64,000 nucleotides of DNA from Saprospiraceae bacterium (GTDB lineage: Bacteria > Bacteroidota > Bacteroidia > Chitinophagales > Saprospiraceae): assembly GCA_016712145.1 (NCBI GenBank), contig JADJRO010000001.1:434001-498000 (forward strand), written 5' to 3'. This document shows, in pieces, positions 37,147 to 45,063 of the stretch. Position 1 is the stretch's first letter; the number at the start of each line of letters is the position of its first letter. A program made the translations under genes and the position numbers. The notes beneath the pieces are model-generated. The model saw only the letters and a program-made list of their open reading frames with translations. It made no database searches and was not told where the DNA came from.

Positions 37147-37958
37147 TATTGTTCAGTATCAGATGGGAATTTATTTTCTTTTACATCACGGGTATAATGT
37201 TGAACTGCTTCTTGAATGATTTCATGCAAGTTTGCATACCTCCGTAAAAACCGTGGATTAAATTCATGATTAATTCCGAGCATATCGTGACTTACGAGAA
37301 CCTGTCCATCGGTCCCTTTGCCTGCACCAATACCAATAGTAGGAATATGAAGGCTTTTGCTAACCTCTTCTGCCAGAATGGCTGGAATTTTTTCCAAAAC
37401 CAGACTAAAACATCCGGCTTTCTCCAACAAAAGTGCATCTGAGCGTAATTTTATTGCTTCGGCTTCTTCTTTTGCCCGAACGGCATAGGTTCCAAATTTA
37501 TAAATAGACTGAGGAGTTAATCCTAAATGCCCCATTACAGGTATGCCTGCAGTAAGAATTCGACGAATAGAATCTGTTACTTCTGAACCTCCTTCTAATT
37601 TTACAGCGTGGGCTCCACTTTCTTTCATGATTCGAATCGAAGAATCTAGTGCCCGTTTGGTATTTCCTTGATAAGACCCGAAAGGAAGATCTACAACCAC
37701 TAAGGAACGCTTTGCGGCTCGCACAACGGATTGTGCATGATAGATCATTTGGTCAAGGGTAATCGGTAAAGTGGTTTCATGTCCGGCCATTACATTAGAT
37801 GCAGAGTCTCCAACCAATAAAACATCGACACCTGCTTCATCCAACATTTTTGCCATGGAATAATCATAAGCGGTCAACATGGCAATTTTCTCACCATTTT
37901 GCTTCATTTCCAGGATGGTATTGGTCGTAATACGCTTTTGCTCTTTATGAATTGACAT
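37143..37958 (-). CDS. panB: 3-methyl-2-oxobutanoate hydroxymethyltransferase
   Basis: A 271-residue ketopantoate hydroxymethyltransferase with the family pattern: KIAMLTAYDYSMAKMLD, metal-binding GDSASNVMAGHETTLPI, DLPFGSYQ, AVKLEGG and GIGAGKGTDGQVLVSHD. It makes ketopantoate from alpha-ketoisovalerate and methylene-THF, the first step of pantothenate and CoA synthesis. panC, panD and panE are not here. It overlaps mltG by 4 bases. A 230-base gap with two inverted repeats separates it from the next gene. Confidence 0.96.
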   Translation of the reverse strand: MSIHKEQKRITTNTILEMKQNGEKIAMLTAYDYSMAKMLDEAGVDVLLVGDSASNVMAGHETTLPITLDQMIYHAQSVVRAAKRSLVVVDLPFGSYQGNTKRALDSSIRIMKESGAHAVKLEGGSEVTDSIRRILTAGIPVMGHLGLTPQSIYKFGTYAVRAKEEAEAIKLRSDALLLEKAGCFSLVLEKIPAILAEEVSKSLHIPTIGIGAGKGTDGQVLVSHDMLGINHEFNPRFLRRYANLHEIIQEAVQHYTRDVKENKFPSDTEQY

Positions 37959-38065
37959 GGCGTAAAGTTAGAGGAAATTGGCTTTTCCAAATAATATGGT
38001 ATCAATTAGTTGGGCAGATCTTTAATTCTTAATATTGAATAAAGCTTACCAATTCAGGATAAAAG

Positions 38066-38086
38066 GATTTAGTAATCTACTAAATC
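38066..38086. repeat. Perfect 9-bp dyad in the panB/lipoprotein intergenic region
   Basis: GATTTAGTA and TACTAAATC are perfect inverted repeats (38066-38074 and 38078-38086) with a 3-base centre. The form is like a dimeric regulator operator. A second, looser stem (TTTAGGCT at 38093-38100 with AGCCTAAA at 38128-38135, 27-base loop) follows. Which gene is served is unclear; nothing else recognisable is in this 230-base gap. Confidence 0.5.
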
Positions 38087-38187
38087 AGGCTATTTAGGCT
38101 TTATTTAAAGATCCCTCGGTTTGGAAGAGCCTAAAAATTTAACTAATGACTGATTACTTCCACAAGTCTTTTCTTTACCTTCGTACT

Positions 38188-39192
38188 ATGAAATGGCACC
38201 ACTTTTTGTTTTTAGGTTTATTGGGTTTTTTAGCAGTACAATGTTCAGAAGATTTTCAATTAACAGAACCCTATAAAGACATTCCAGTTGTATATGGATT
38301 AATCAAACGTACGGATACAGCCCAATACATCCGATTGGAAAAGGCTTTTGTGGATGAAAATATCCCAGCGAGTCAAATTTCTAAAATTGTTGATTCTTTG
38401 TACTACCAAAATGCTACCGTAAAACTCATTCAAACTGCAACAAATACAAGTCATACTTTAAATCGGGTTGATGCCGCATTAGAAGGATATCCCCGGGAAG
38501 CTGGACCATTTGCTACCTTGCCAAATTATATGTATAAAATTCGTACCAGCACCTTGAATCTTAAAGGAGGCGAGGAATTGAAGTTACAGATCGATCGTGG
38601 AGATGGCAGTGCTTTGGTAAATTCAAAAATCATTTTAGTGAGTGATCTTAGTTTTGTATTTCCAGATGATGGTACCAGGCAGTTGTTTTTTGCCTATAGA
38701 AGTTCCTATGATTTTAAATGGAAGAATAAAAACAATACCACTGTATTTGATTTGAAAGCGCTTGTTTATATAGTTGAATTTGATGTGGTGTCTCAAAAAT
38801 CAATAACTAAAATTATAGAAATTCCATTTGCGAAAAGTCAACCAGGTAAAATTGATCGTGTGGATAATATTTCCTCAACTAAAGTTAATGGAAGTGCATT
38901 TTACAATTTTTTACATGATAAATTGGTAGTTAACACCAATATAGAGCGATCTATCAATAAGATAGACTTTATATTAACTGGAGGCGGGCCTGAAATTCAG
39001 GGTTACTTAAGTATTTTGAATGCAAATACAGGCATTACGGCTTCGCAGGAAATACCCAGATACACAAATCTTTCTGAAGGGTTTGGCGTCTTTAGTTCGA
39101 CAGTTTCCATTAAAAAGTCGATCACACTTGAGCCTCCTACTGTAGATTCCCTTCAATCAAACGCACTGACCAGAGATTTAAACTTCAAATAA
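38188..39192 (+). CDS. Hypothetical lipoprotein
   Basis: ATG 38188 gives a lipoprotein signal ending FLAVQC (Cys19); an in-frame ATG at 38146 would add 14 residues before it. The body begins YKDIPVVYGLIKRTDTAQYIRLEKAF, which recalls DUF4249-type surface-exposed lipoproteins of Bacteroidota that often accompany TonB-dependent receptors, but no receptor is adjacent and the assignment is tentative. It has beta-rich, threonine/asparagine-rich content. It lies upstream of a dyad and dnaK. Confidence 0.6.
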   Translation: MKWHHFLFLGLLGFLAVQCSEDFQLTEPYKDIPVVYGLIKRTDTAQYIRLEKAFVDENIPASQISKIVDSLYYQNATVKLIQTATNTSHTLNRVDAALEGYPREAGPFATLPNYMYKIRTSTLNLKGGEELKLQIDRGDGSALVNSKIILVSDLSFVFPDDGTRQLFFAYRSSYDFKWKNKNNTTVFDLKALVYIVEFDVVSQKSITKIIEIPFAKSQPGKIDRVDNISSTKVNGSAFYNFLHDKLVVNTNIERSINKIDFILTGGGPEIQGYLSILNANTGITASQEIPRYTNLSEGFGVFSSTVSIKKSITLEPPTVDSLQSNALTRDLNFK

Positions 39193-39205
39193 ATTTTTCT
39201 GACTC

Positions 39206-39237
39206 TTTGACATATTACGAAGCTTTATTATGTCAAA
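39206..39237. repeat. 9-bp perfect dyad upstream of dnaK
   Basis: TTTGACATA (39206-39214) and TATGTCAAA (39229-39237) form a perfect inverted repeat with a 14-base spacer, 14 bases after the previous stop codon and 16 bases before a proposed dnaK -33 box. It is not the CIRCE element (TTAGCACTC-type). There is no T-tract, so it does not resemble a terminator. Confidence 0.5.
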
Positions 39238-39252
39238 ATAGGAGTAAATCCA

Positions 39253-39282
39253 TTTGAATACTGCCAAATTTACCTATAATTC
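39253..39282 (+). promoter_or_regulatory. Candidate dnaK promoter
   Basis: TTTG at 39253-39256, 18 bases, TATAATTC at 39275-39282 (two mismatches to TAnnTTTG, but also close to a TATAAT box). It lies about 43 bases upstream of the dnaK ATG. The match is moderate. Confidence 0.35.
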
Positions 39283-39324
39283 AGGATGGCATAAGGATTG
39301 ACTACAATTCTTAAAAACAGCATA

Positions 39325-41229
39325 ATGGGAAAAATAATAGGAATAGATTTAGGAACCACAAATTCGTGTGTTGCCGTTATGGAAGGGAATGAACCCGTGG
39401 TCATTGCAAATGACGAAGGCCGTAGAACAACCCCGTCGGTCGTAGCTTTTTTAGATAACGGAGAACGTAAAGTTGGAGATCCAGCGAAAAGGCAGGCCAT
39501 AACAAACCCTAAGAAAACCATTTCGTCAATTAAACGATTCATGGGTGGGCGTTTTGATGAAATGAACCTTGAAACAGGCAGAATGCCTTATAAAGTACAA
39601 AAAGGAGATAACAACACATGCCGCGTCGACATTGATGGGAGGCTTTATTCTCCTCAAGAAATTTCAGCCATGATTCTTCAAAAAATGAAGAAAACAGCTG
39701 AAGATTTTTTAGGACATGAAGTTACGGAAGCTGTAATTACAGTTCCTGCCTATTTTAATGATTCGCAAAGACAAGCAACCAAGGAAGCTGGAGAAATAGC
39801 AGGCCTAACCGTAAAAAGGATTATCAATGAGCCAACAGCAGCGGCTTTGGCTTATGGAATGGATAAGAAAACCAAAGACATGACCATCGCGGTTTATGAC
39901 TTAGGGGGTGGTACATTTGATATTTCCATTCTGGAATTGGGTGATGGAGTTTTTGAGGTTAAATCAACTAATGGGGATACACACTTAGGTGGTGATGATT
40001 TTGATCAGGTAATCATTGATTATTTAGCAGATCAATTTAAAAGCCAGGAAAACATTGACCTTAGAAAAGACCCTATGGCTTTGCAACGTTTAAAAGAAGC
40101 ATCTGAAAAGGCAAAAATTGAATTATCCAGTTCGTCTGAAACTGAGATTAACTTGCCTTATATCACCGCAATGGATGGTGTGCCTAAGCATTTAGTTTTA
40201 AAGTTAAGTCGGTCAAAATTTGAGCAATTAGCTGATAATTTGGTTCAACGAACATTAAAACCATGTGCTGATGCGCTTAAAGATGCTGGAATGACCAATC
40301 AAGATATTGATGAAATCATATTAGTGGGTGGTTCAACCCGAATTCCAAGAATTCAACAAGTAGTTGAGGAATTTTTTGGGAAAAAGCCGAATAAAGGGGT
40401 GAATCCCGATGAAGTGGTTGCTATTGGTGCATCAATTCAAGGAGGTGTTTTAACGGGAGAAGTAAAAGACGTGCTATTATTGGATGTAACGCCCCTTTCA
40501 TTTGGGATTGAAACCTTAGGAGGTGTTTACGATGTTGTAATAGAAGCCAATTCAACAATTCCAACTAAAAAATCCAAGGTTTACTCCACAGCAGCAGATA
40601 ATCAGCCATCAGTTGAAATTCATATTCTTCAAGGAGAGCGACCTATGGCAAAAGATAACCGTTCTGTAGGCCGGTTCATTTTAGATGGAATTCCACCAGC
40701 ACCTAGAGGAATTCCGCAAGTAGAAGTTTCCTTTGATATTGATGCGAATGGAATTTTAAGTGTCAGTGCACAAGATAAAGGAACTGGTAAAAAGCAAAAC
40801 ATCCGAATTGAAGCTTCAACCGGATTGTCGAAAGAGGAAATCGAAAAAATGAAAAATGAAGCAGCTGTAAATGCAGATGCAGATCGACTTACCCGGGAAC
40901 GAGTAGATAAAATCAATGAAGCAGATGGAGTTATCTTCCAAACAGAAAAGCAATTGAAAGAATACGGAGATAAAATTCCAGCCGATAAAAAGCAAGCAAT
41001 TGAAACTGCCTTAGAAAATCTTAAAAATGCGCATAAAGCCCAGGATTTAGAACAGATAACTAAACAACTAGAGGTGCTTAATACAGCATGGCAGGCTGCC
41101 AGTCAGGATATTTATCAGGCCAGTCAGAATGCTCAACAAGCGAATGATCAAGAGTCGGGTTCATCGAATTCTCAAAAAACAGATGAAAAAGTTACGGATG
41201 TAGAATTTGAGGAAGTCAATAAAAGTTAA
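39325..41229 (+). CDS. dnaK: Molecular chaperone DnaK (Hsp70)
   Basis: ATG at 39325 starts MGKIIGIDLGTTNSC; an in-frame upstream start (39298) would add 9 residues before the conserved start. The 634-residue protein has the ATPase domain with DLGGGTFDIS and the IINEPTAAALAYG loop, the linker VLLLDVTPLSFG, the substrate-binding beta domain (EIHILQGER) and the helical lid, ending VEFEEVNKS with an EEVD-like acidic tail. It folds and protects proteins with DnaJ and GrpE, which are not in the window. A strong terminator and a group II intron follow. Confidence 0.97.
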   Translation: MGKIIGIDLGTTNSCVAVMEGNEPVVIANDEGRRTTPSVVAFLDNGERKVGDPAKRQAITNPKKTISSIKRFMGGRFDEMNLETGRMPYKVQKGDNNTCRVDIDGRLYSPQEISAMILQKMKKTAEDFLGHEVTEAVITVPAYFNDSQRQATKEAGEIAGLTVKRIINEPTAAALAYGMDKKTKDMTIAVYDLGGGTFDISILELGDGVFEVKSTNGDTHLGGDDFDQVIIDYLADQFKSQENIDLRKDPMALQRLKEASEKAKIELSSSSETEINLPYITAMDGVPKHLVLKLSRSKFEQLADNLVQRTLKPCADALKDAGMTNQDIDEIILVGGSTRIPRIQQVVEEFFGKKPNKGVNPDEVVAIGASIQGGVLTGEVKDVLLLDVTPLSFGIETLGGVYDVVIEANSTIPTKKSKVYSTAADNQPSVEIHILQGERPMAKDNRSVGRFILDGIPPAPRGIPQVEVSFDIDANGILSVSAQDKGTGKKQNIRIEASTGLSKEEIEKMKNEAAVNADADRLTRERVDKINEADGVIFQTEKQLKEYGDKIPADKKQAIETALENLKNAHKAQDLEQITKQLEVLNTAWQAASQDIYQASQNAQQANDQESGSSNSQKTDEKVTDVEFEEVNKS

Positions 41230-41248
41230 TTAAACTAACAATGAAATT

Positions 41249-41281
41249 AAAAGCCTGAACTCAAAAAGTTCAGGCTTTTTT
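41249..41281 (+). terminator. Intrinsic terminator of dnaK
   Basis: AAAAGCCTGAACT (41249-41261) and AGTTCAGGCTTTT (41267-41279) form a perfect 13-bp stem with a 5-base loop, followed by more T. The stem starts 19 bases after the dnaK stop. A group II intron begins 4 bases after it, as expected for class C introns. Confidence 0.9.
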
Positions 41282-41732
41282 ATTGTGCGCTATGCATACC
41301 ATTAATCTTTAGGGTGAAAGTCCCGAACGAGCCATCCAACGGGAATCGTTAATCCAAAACAAGGGTGTTTGTCGTGAGACAGAATCTGAAGGAAGTGGCG
41401 GATAAAATTGTGATCCAACGAACAGAAACAGAATACAAGGCTTATGCTGATGGTAAGTGGGCATTAGACTGCGAAGCCAAATAGTTGGACGTAAACAGCA
41501 GTAGTAAATTCTGTGGATTACAAGGAAAGAGTAATGAGTTTACCATAGGAGATCTGTGAAGAAAAGCGGAGGCGAAGACGAGCGAACTGGAATAGCAAAG
41601 CATCTAAACAGAAGTCAGCAGAGGTCATAGTACCAAAGAAGTTTCTGTAATGGAATGGAGGGAAGGACTGAATCCTTAAAGTTGATGAAGGTTTTTTTTT
41701 TTAGGTAGTAAAAGCTAAAATCGAAAGATTAA

Positions 41733-43160
41733 ATGGACAGGAAAATGTCGAATATCCAGATGAAGTCTGCGAGACAGAAAGAATGTGATATAAGCGACAG
41801 CCTTTTCGCTGTGGCCATACCCGTATGGTACGAAAGCAGCGGAAAGGTAAGTCCTCAATGGCTATCTGCGTGTGAAGAACAACGACATCAGACGAAAGAT
41901 TTAATGGAAGCAATAGTAGATCCATTAAATTTAGAAGAAGCGTGCAAGCGAGTAGTACGCAATGCAGGCAAAGGCGGAGTAGATGGAATGCAAGTAGGAG
42001 AACTAAGAAAATGTTTGCAAGAAAATTTGCAAACAATACAAGATGAGCTACTTGACTGTAAATACAAAGCGGAAGCAGTGCGAGGTGTACAAATTCGCAA
42101 ACCCAAAGGGACAGGCTATCGTCAGTTGGGAATTCCAACGGTACGAGACCGATTAGTACAACAGGCCATTGCGCAACAATTGCAAAAGTGGTATGACCCA
42201 AGTTTCAGTGAGAACAGTTACGGATTCCGGCCAAAACGAAATGCACATCAGGCATTAAGTAAAGCAGCGAAGTATGTAACAGAAGGAAAGCGTCATGTAG
42301 TTGACATAGATTTGGAAAAATTTTTCGATGAAGTAAATCATCACCGATTAATGTGGTTACTAAGCACACGAATTAGTGATAAACGAGTGTTGTGGATAAT
42401 CAAAGAATTTCTAAAATCAGGGATACTACAGGATGGTCTAATGCAACAACGGACAAAAGGTACACCACAAGGGAGTCCACTAAGTCCGTTGTTATCGAAC
42501 ATAGTACTCGATGAATTAGATCAAGAACTAAATCGACGAGAGATAAGCTATGTAAGATATGCCGACGATATGCAAATATTTGTAGGCAGCAAAACTAGTG
42601 CAGAACGAGTAATGAGAAGCATTACAAAGTTCATAGAGGGAAGAATGAAACTGAAGGTAAATCGCAGTAAGAGTGCAATTAGAAAATATTATGAAACAAA
42701 CTTTCTGGGACATAGTATTTTAAATCAAGGCAGAGTTGGATTAAGCAGAGAAAGCGAAGCAAAGCTAAAATCAAAAGTGAAGAAAATAACACGACGTAAC
42801 CGTGGAGTGTCATTCGATCGCGTTTTACACGAACTTAGACCAGTATTACAAGGGTGGCTTAACTACTTCAAATACGCAAGTATGCAAAAGAAGCTCAAAG
42901 TAATCGATGGTTGGTTGCGAAGGCGCTTGAAATGCTTTCGATTGAGGCAATGCAAACGCTGCATAGGAATCGTACGATGGCTAAGGAAACTGGGAGTTGA
43001 GGAAACATTATGCTGGAGAACAGCTCTCAGTGGTAAAGGATGGTGGCGTTTAAGCAACAGTCCTGCCCTTAACATTGGAATGAACAACGATTGGTTCGCA
43101 GTTCATGGCTATTACAGTCTTGCATTACACCATGAAAAGCTTCACCGTAAGATACTTTAA
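41733..43160 (+). CDS. ltrA: Group II intron-encoded reverse transcriptase/maturase
   Basis: A 475-residue RT. Domains: RT0-RT7 with GVDGMQVGEL, RQLGIPTVRDRLVQQAI, GFRPKRNAHQAL, the QGSPLSPLLSNI block and the catalytic YADD (in RYADDMQIF), then thumb and maturase X region with GWLNYFKYA. The C-terminus (WWRLSNSPALN) resembles class C RTs, and there is no HNH endonuclease domain, which class C also lacks. It supports splicing and retrohoming. Several in-frame ATGs near 41733 make the exact start uncertain. A run of 11 T (41692-41702) lies upstream. Confidence 0.92.
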   Translation: MDRKMSNIQMKSARQKECDISDSLFAVAIPVWYESSGKVSPQWLSACEEQRHQTKDLMEAIVDPLNLEEACKRVVRNAGKGGVDGMQVGELRKCLQENLQTIQDELLDCKYKAEAVRGVQIRKPKGTGYRQLGIPTVRDRLVQQAIAQQLQKWYDPSFSENSYGFRPKRNAHQALSKAAKYVTEGKRHVVDIDLEKFFDEVNHHRLMWLLSTRISDKRVLWIIKEFLKSGILQDGLMQQRTKGTPQGSPLSPLLSNIVLDELDQELNRREISYVRYADDMQIFVGSKTSAERVMRSITKFIEGRMKLKVNRSKSAIRKYYETNFLGHSILNQGRVGLSRESEAKLKSKVKKITRRNRGVSFDRVLHELRPVLQGWLNYFKYASMQKKLKVIDGWLRRRLKCFRLRQCKRCIGIVRWLRKLGVEETLCWRTALSGKGWWRLSNSPALNIGMNNDWFAVHGYYSLALHHEKLHRKIL

Positions 43161-43164
43161 GGAA

Positions 43165-43194
43165 ACCGCCGTACACGTAAGTACATACGGTGGT
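43165..43194 (+). ncRNA. Group II intron domain V core
   Basis: A stem of about nine pairs (positions 43165-43173 with 43186-43194, one G-U pair) and a short distal hairpin fit the conserved domain V. The triad reads CGC rather than the more common AGC. It is placed a few bases after the RT stop codon, the normal spacing. Confidence 0.75.
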
Positions 43195-43342
43195 GTGAGA
43201 GGACGGTAAAGCTTAGACTTATAGTTTATCTTTACCTCCTACTTTAATAATTGGACAATTCGTATTGAAACGACATCAGAGGTATGACAAGCAGGTATTG
43301 CTCGAAAATTATTTTGCCATCTAATTAAAATCGAGCTTTAAA

Positions 43343-43373
43343 TTTGGATTAAACGTGTAAACATGTAATTTTA
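43343..43373 (+). promoter_or_regulatory. Candidate promoter of the DUF1800-DUF1501 operon
   Basis: TTTG at 43343-43346, 19 bases, TAATTTTA at 43366-43373 (one mismatch to TAnnTTTG). The ATG of the DUF1800 gene follows at 43394, leaving a leader of about 14 bases. It lies outside the intron, so it is independent of it. Confidence 0.45.
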
Positions 43374-43393
43374 CAACGGTTAAATTTCAAATT

Positions 43394-45046
43394 ATGCCCG
43401 ATAATAAATGCTTTACGGGAGGTCTGCAGGAATATGTACCCAGCCCGTCCAAACCTTGGAATGAAAAGCGCATTCATCATTTGTACAATAAAATTAGTAA
43501 TGGCGCTCCTTTATACCTGATCCAAGCAGCGAAAGCCAATAAACCCTCTGTTCTGGTAGATTATCTAATCAGCACAGCCATTTCCCATCCTCTTCCAGGA
43601 GAAAAGAAAGTGGGTGTTAAAACGTATGACTATACGTATGCCTGGAAAGAGCAATCCATAGCTGAGGATCCAAATGCATATTACAAATACCTCGAGTTGG
43701 TCCATATGTGGTTTAATGGAATGGTTACAGAAGGAGTGCGTCATAAATTGGTACTTTTTTGGTCAAACCATTTTGTTGCCACTGCGGATGTCACTGGAAA
43801 CAGACCAACCTGGGTTTTTCAGTATTATTATTTACTTCACAAATATGCTTTAGGTGATTTTCGGGAATTTGTGAAAGCTATTGGATTAACTCCGGCAATG
43901 ATCTTGTATTTAAATGGAAATGCTAATGTAAATGGTCGGCCAAATGAAAATTATGCACGGGAGTTATTGGAATTATTCACAATGGGTGTTGGAAATTATA
44001 CGCAGAAAGATGTAGCAGAAGTAGCACGTGCATTAACCGGTTGGAATATTTCTTATTATGAATCGCCTGCAGGAAGTGGACAGTACTATATCGGTCCACT
44101 CAGAGAGAATGAATTTGTTTTTTATAGGTATAATCATGATTGGAAAGGTAAAGTAATTTTTGGTCAACAGGTTGGAAACAATGGAGGGGTAGTGCCATCT
44201 ACTGATGCAGAAGCGCTGACAAAAGCAAAAAACGAATATGACAAATTACATGATGAGGTAATATTTAAAGCAAAGAAAAACGAAGTTGCAAAATTCATTT
44301 GTAAAAAATTATATAAATATTATTTATATAATGATCCTCCTCAGGATATAATTGATGGATTAGCTACTGTTTTTATTAATAGCAATTTTAATATAGCTTC
44401 CGTTTTAAAGACCTTGTTTAAAAGCGAGCATTTCTATGAAGACGAAGCAATGGGACTGATTATAAAAAGTCATATAGATAATCAAATTCATTATTGTCGA
44501 AGTTTGGATTTAGAGCCTGGAAAAGATTATTTTAAATACAAATGGATAAATAATTCGTTTCAAGCTGAAGTCACAGATCCTGTTAATTTTCCGAATACTT
44601 TAAACAGAGATACTTTAAGTTTTCTTTATTATGCAAATAATAATCTTGGTCAAACTTTATTTAATCCCATAAACGTTGCAGGATGGCCTGGTTATAGATC
44701 CTGGTTGAATGAATTTACTCTTGTAAACCGTTGGAAATATAATAGGGATCAAATGAGTTATTATTTACAATATGATTCAACAAAAACTAAATATCGAAAT
44801 TTTTTAAAAGATATTAGTAATAATTCAAAAGATCCGGATTTAATTGTTAGAAATGTAATTAATTATTTTATGACAGTTGATTTGGATGAACAATACATTC
44901 AAACAGCCATCGGAATTTTTAAAGCCTCTGTACCTTCTAATTATTATCTGGATGGTACATGGAGTCTTGATTATGTTACAGTTCCTAATCAATTGATTAA
45001 CCTGATGAACTATCTAGTAACATTACCTGGATATCAATTATTGTAA
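43394..45046 (+). CDS. DUF1800 family protein
   Basis: A 550-residue protein with the DUF1800 pattern: WNEKRIHHLYNKI, the block MVTEGVRHKLVLFWSNHFV, then NYARELLELFTMGVGNYTQKDV and ARALTGWN, and the later C-terminal NVAGWPGYR. No signal peptide is seen in this reading. DUF1800 and DUF1501 genes are often adjacent, as here (17 bases apart), and are thought to act together at the cell surface, but the biochemical role is unknown. It opens the second half of the secretion-related run. Confidence 0.88.
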   Translation: MPDNKCFTGGLQEYVPSPSKPWNEKRIHHLYNKISNGAPLYLIQAAKANKPSVLVDYLISTAISHPLPGEKKVGVKTYDYTYAWKEQSIAEDPNAYYKYLELVHMWFNGMVTEGVRHKLVLFWSNHFVATADVTGNRPTWVFQYYYLLHKYALGDFREFVKAIGLTPAMILYLNGNANVNGRPNENYARELLELFTMGVGNYTQKDVAEVARALTGWNISYYESPAGSGQYYIGPLRENEFVFYRYNHDWKGKVIFGQQVGNNGGVVPSTDAEALTKAKNEYDKLHDEVIFKAKKNEVAKFICKKLYKYYLYNDPPQDIIDGLATVFINSNFNIASVLKTLFKSEHFYEDEAMGLIIKSHIDNQIHYCRSLDLEPGKDYFKYKWINNSFQAEVTDPVNFPNTLNRDTLSFLYYANNNLGQTLFNPINVAGWPGYRSWLNEFTLVNRWKYNRDQMSYYLQYDSTKTKYRNFLKDISNNSKDPDLIVRNVINYFMTVDLDEQYIQTAIGIFKASVPSNYYLDGTWSLDYVTVPNQLINLMNYLVTLPGYQLL

Positions 45047-45063
45047 ACTCCAAAATCTATTAT

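Larger units (their letters stand above)
41285..43242 (+). mobile_element. Group II intron (probable class C), with intron-encoded reverse transcriptase
   Basis: The 5' end is GTGCG (41285), the consensus group II start, 4 bases after the dnaK terminator stem and its T-run. The RT/maturase gene (41733-43160) sits in the expected domain IV. A domain V hairpin follows at about 43165-43194: CCGCCGTA pairs with TACGGTGG, giving a CGC catalytic triad. A domain VI stem (43205-43211 with 43230-43236) ends in AC at 43242, the usual 3' splice dinucleotide. The 448-base 5' part holds domains I-III but I did not fold it. Location right after an intrinsic terminator, in the same direction, fits class C targeting. 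There are no direct repeats, as expected for an intron. Confidence 0.85.

Noticed and set aside
41701..42201. A 166-residue reverse-strand reading frame in the intron
   Set aside because: It is antisense to the RT, with Leu/Ser-rich composition and no recognisable motif.
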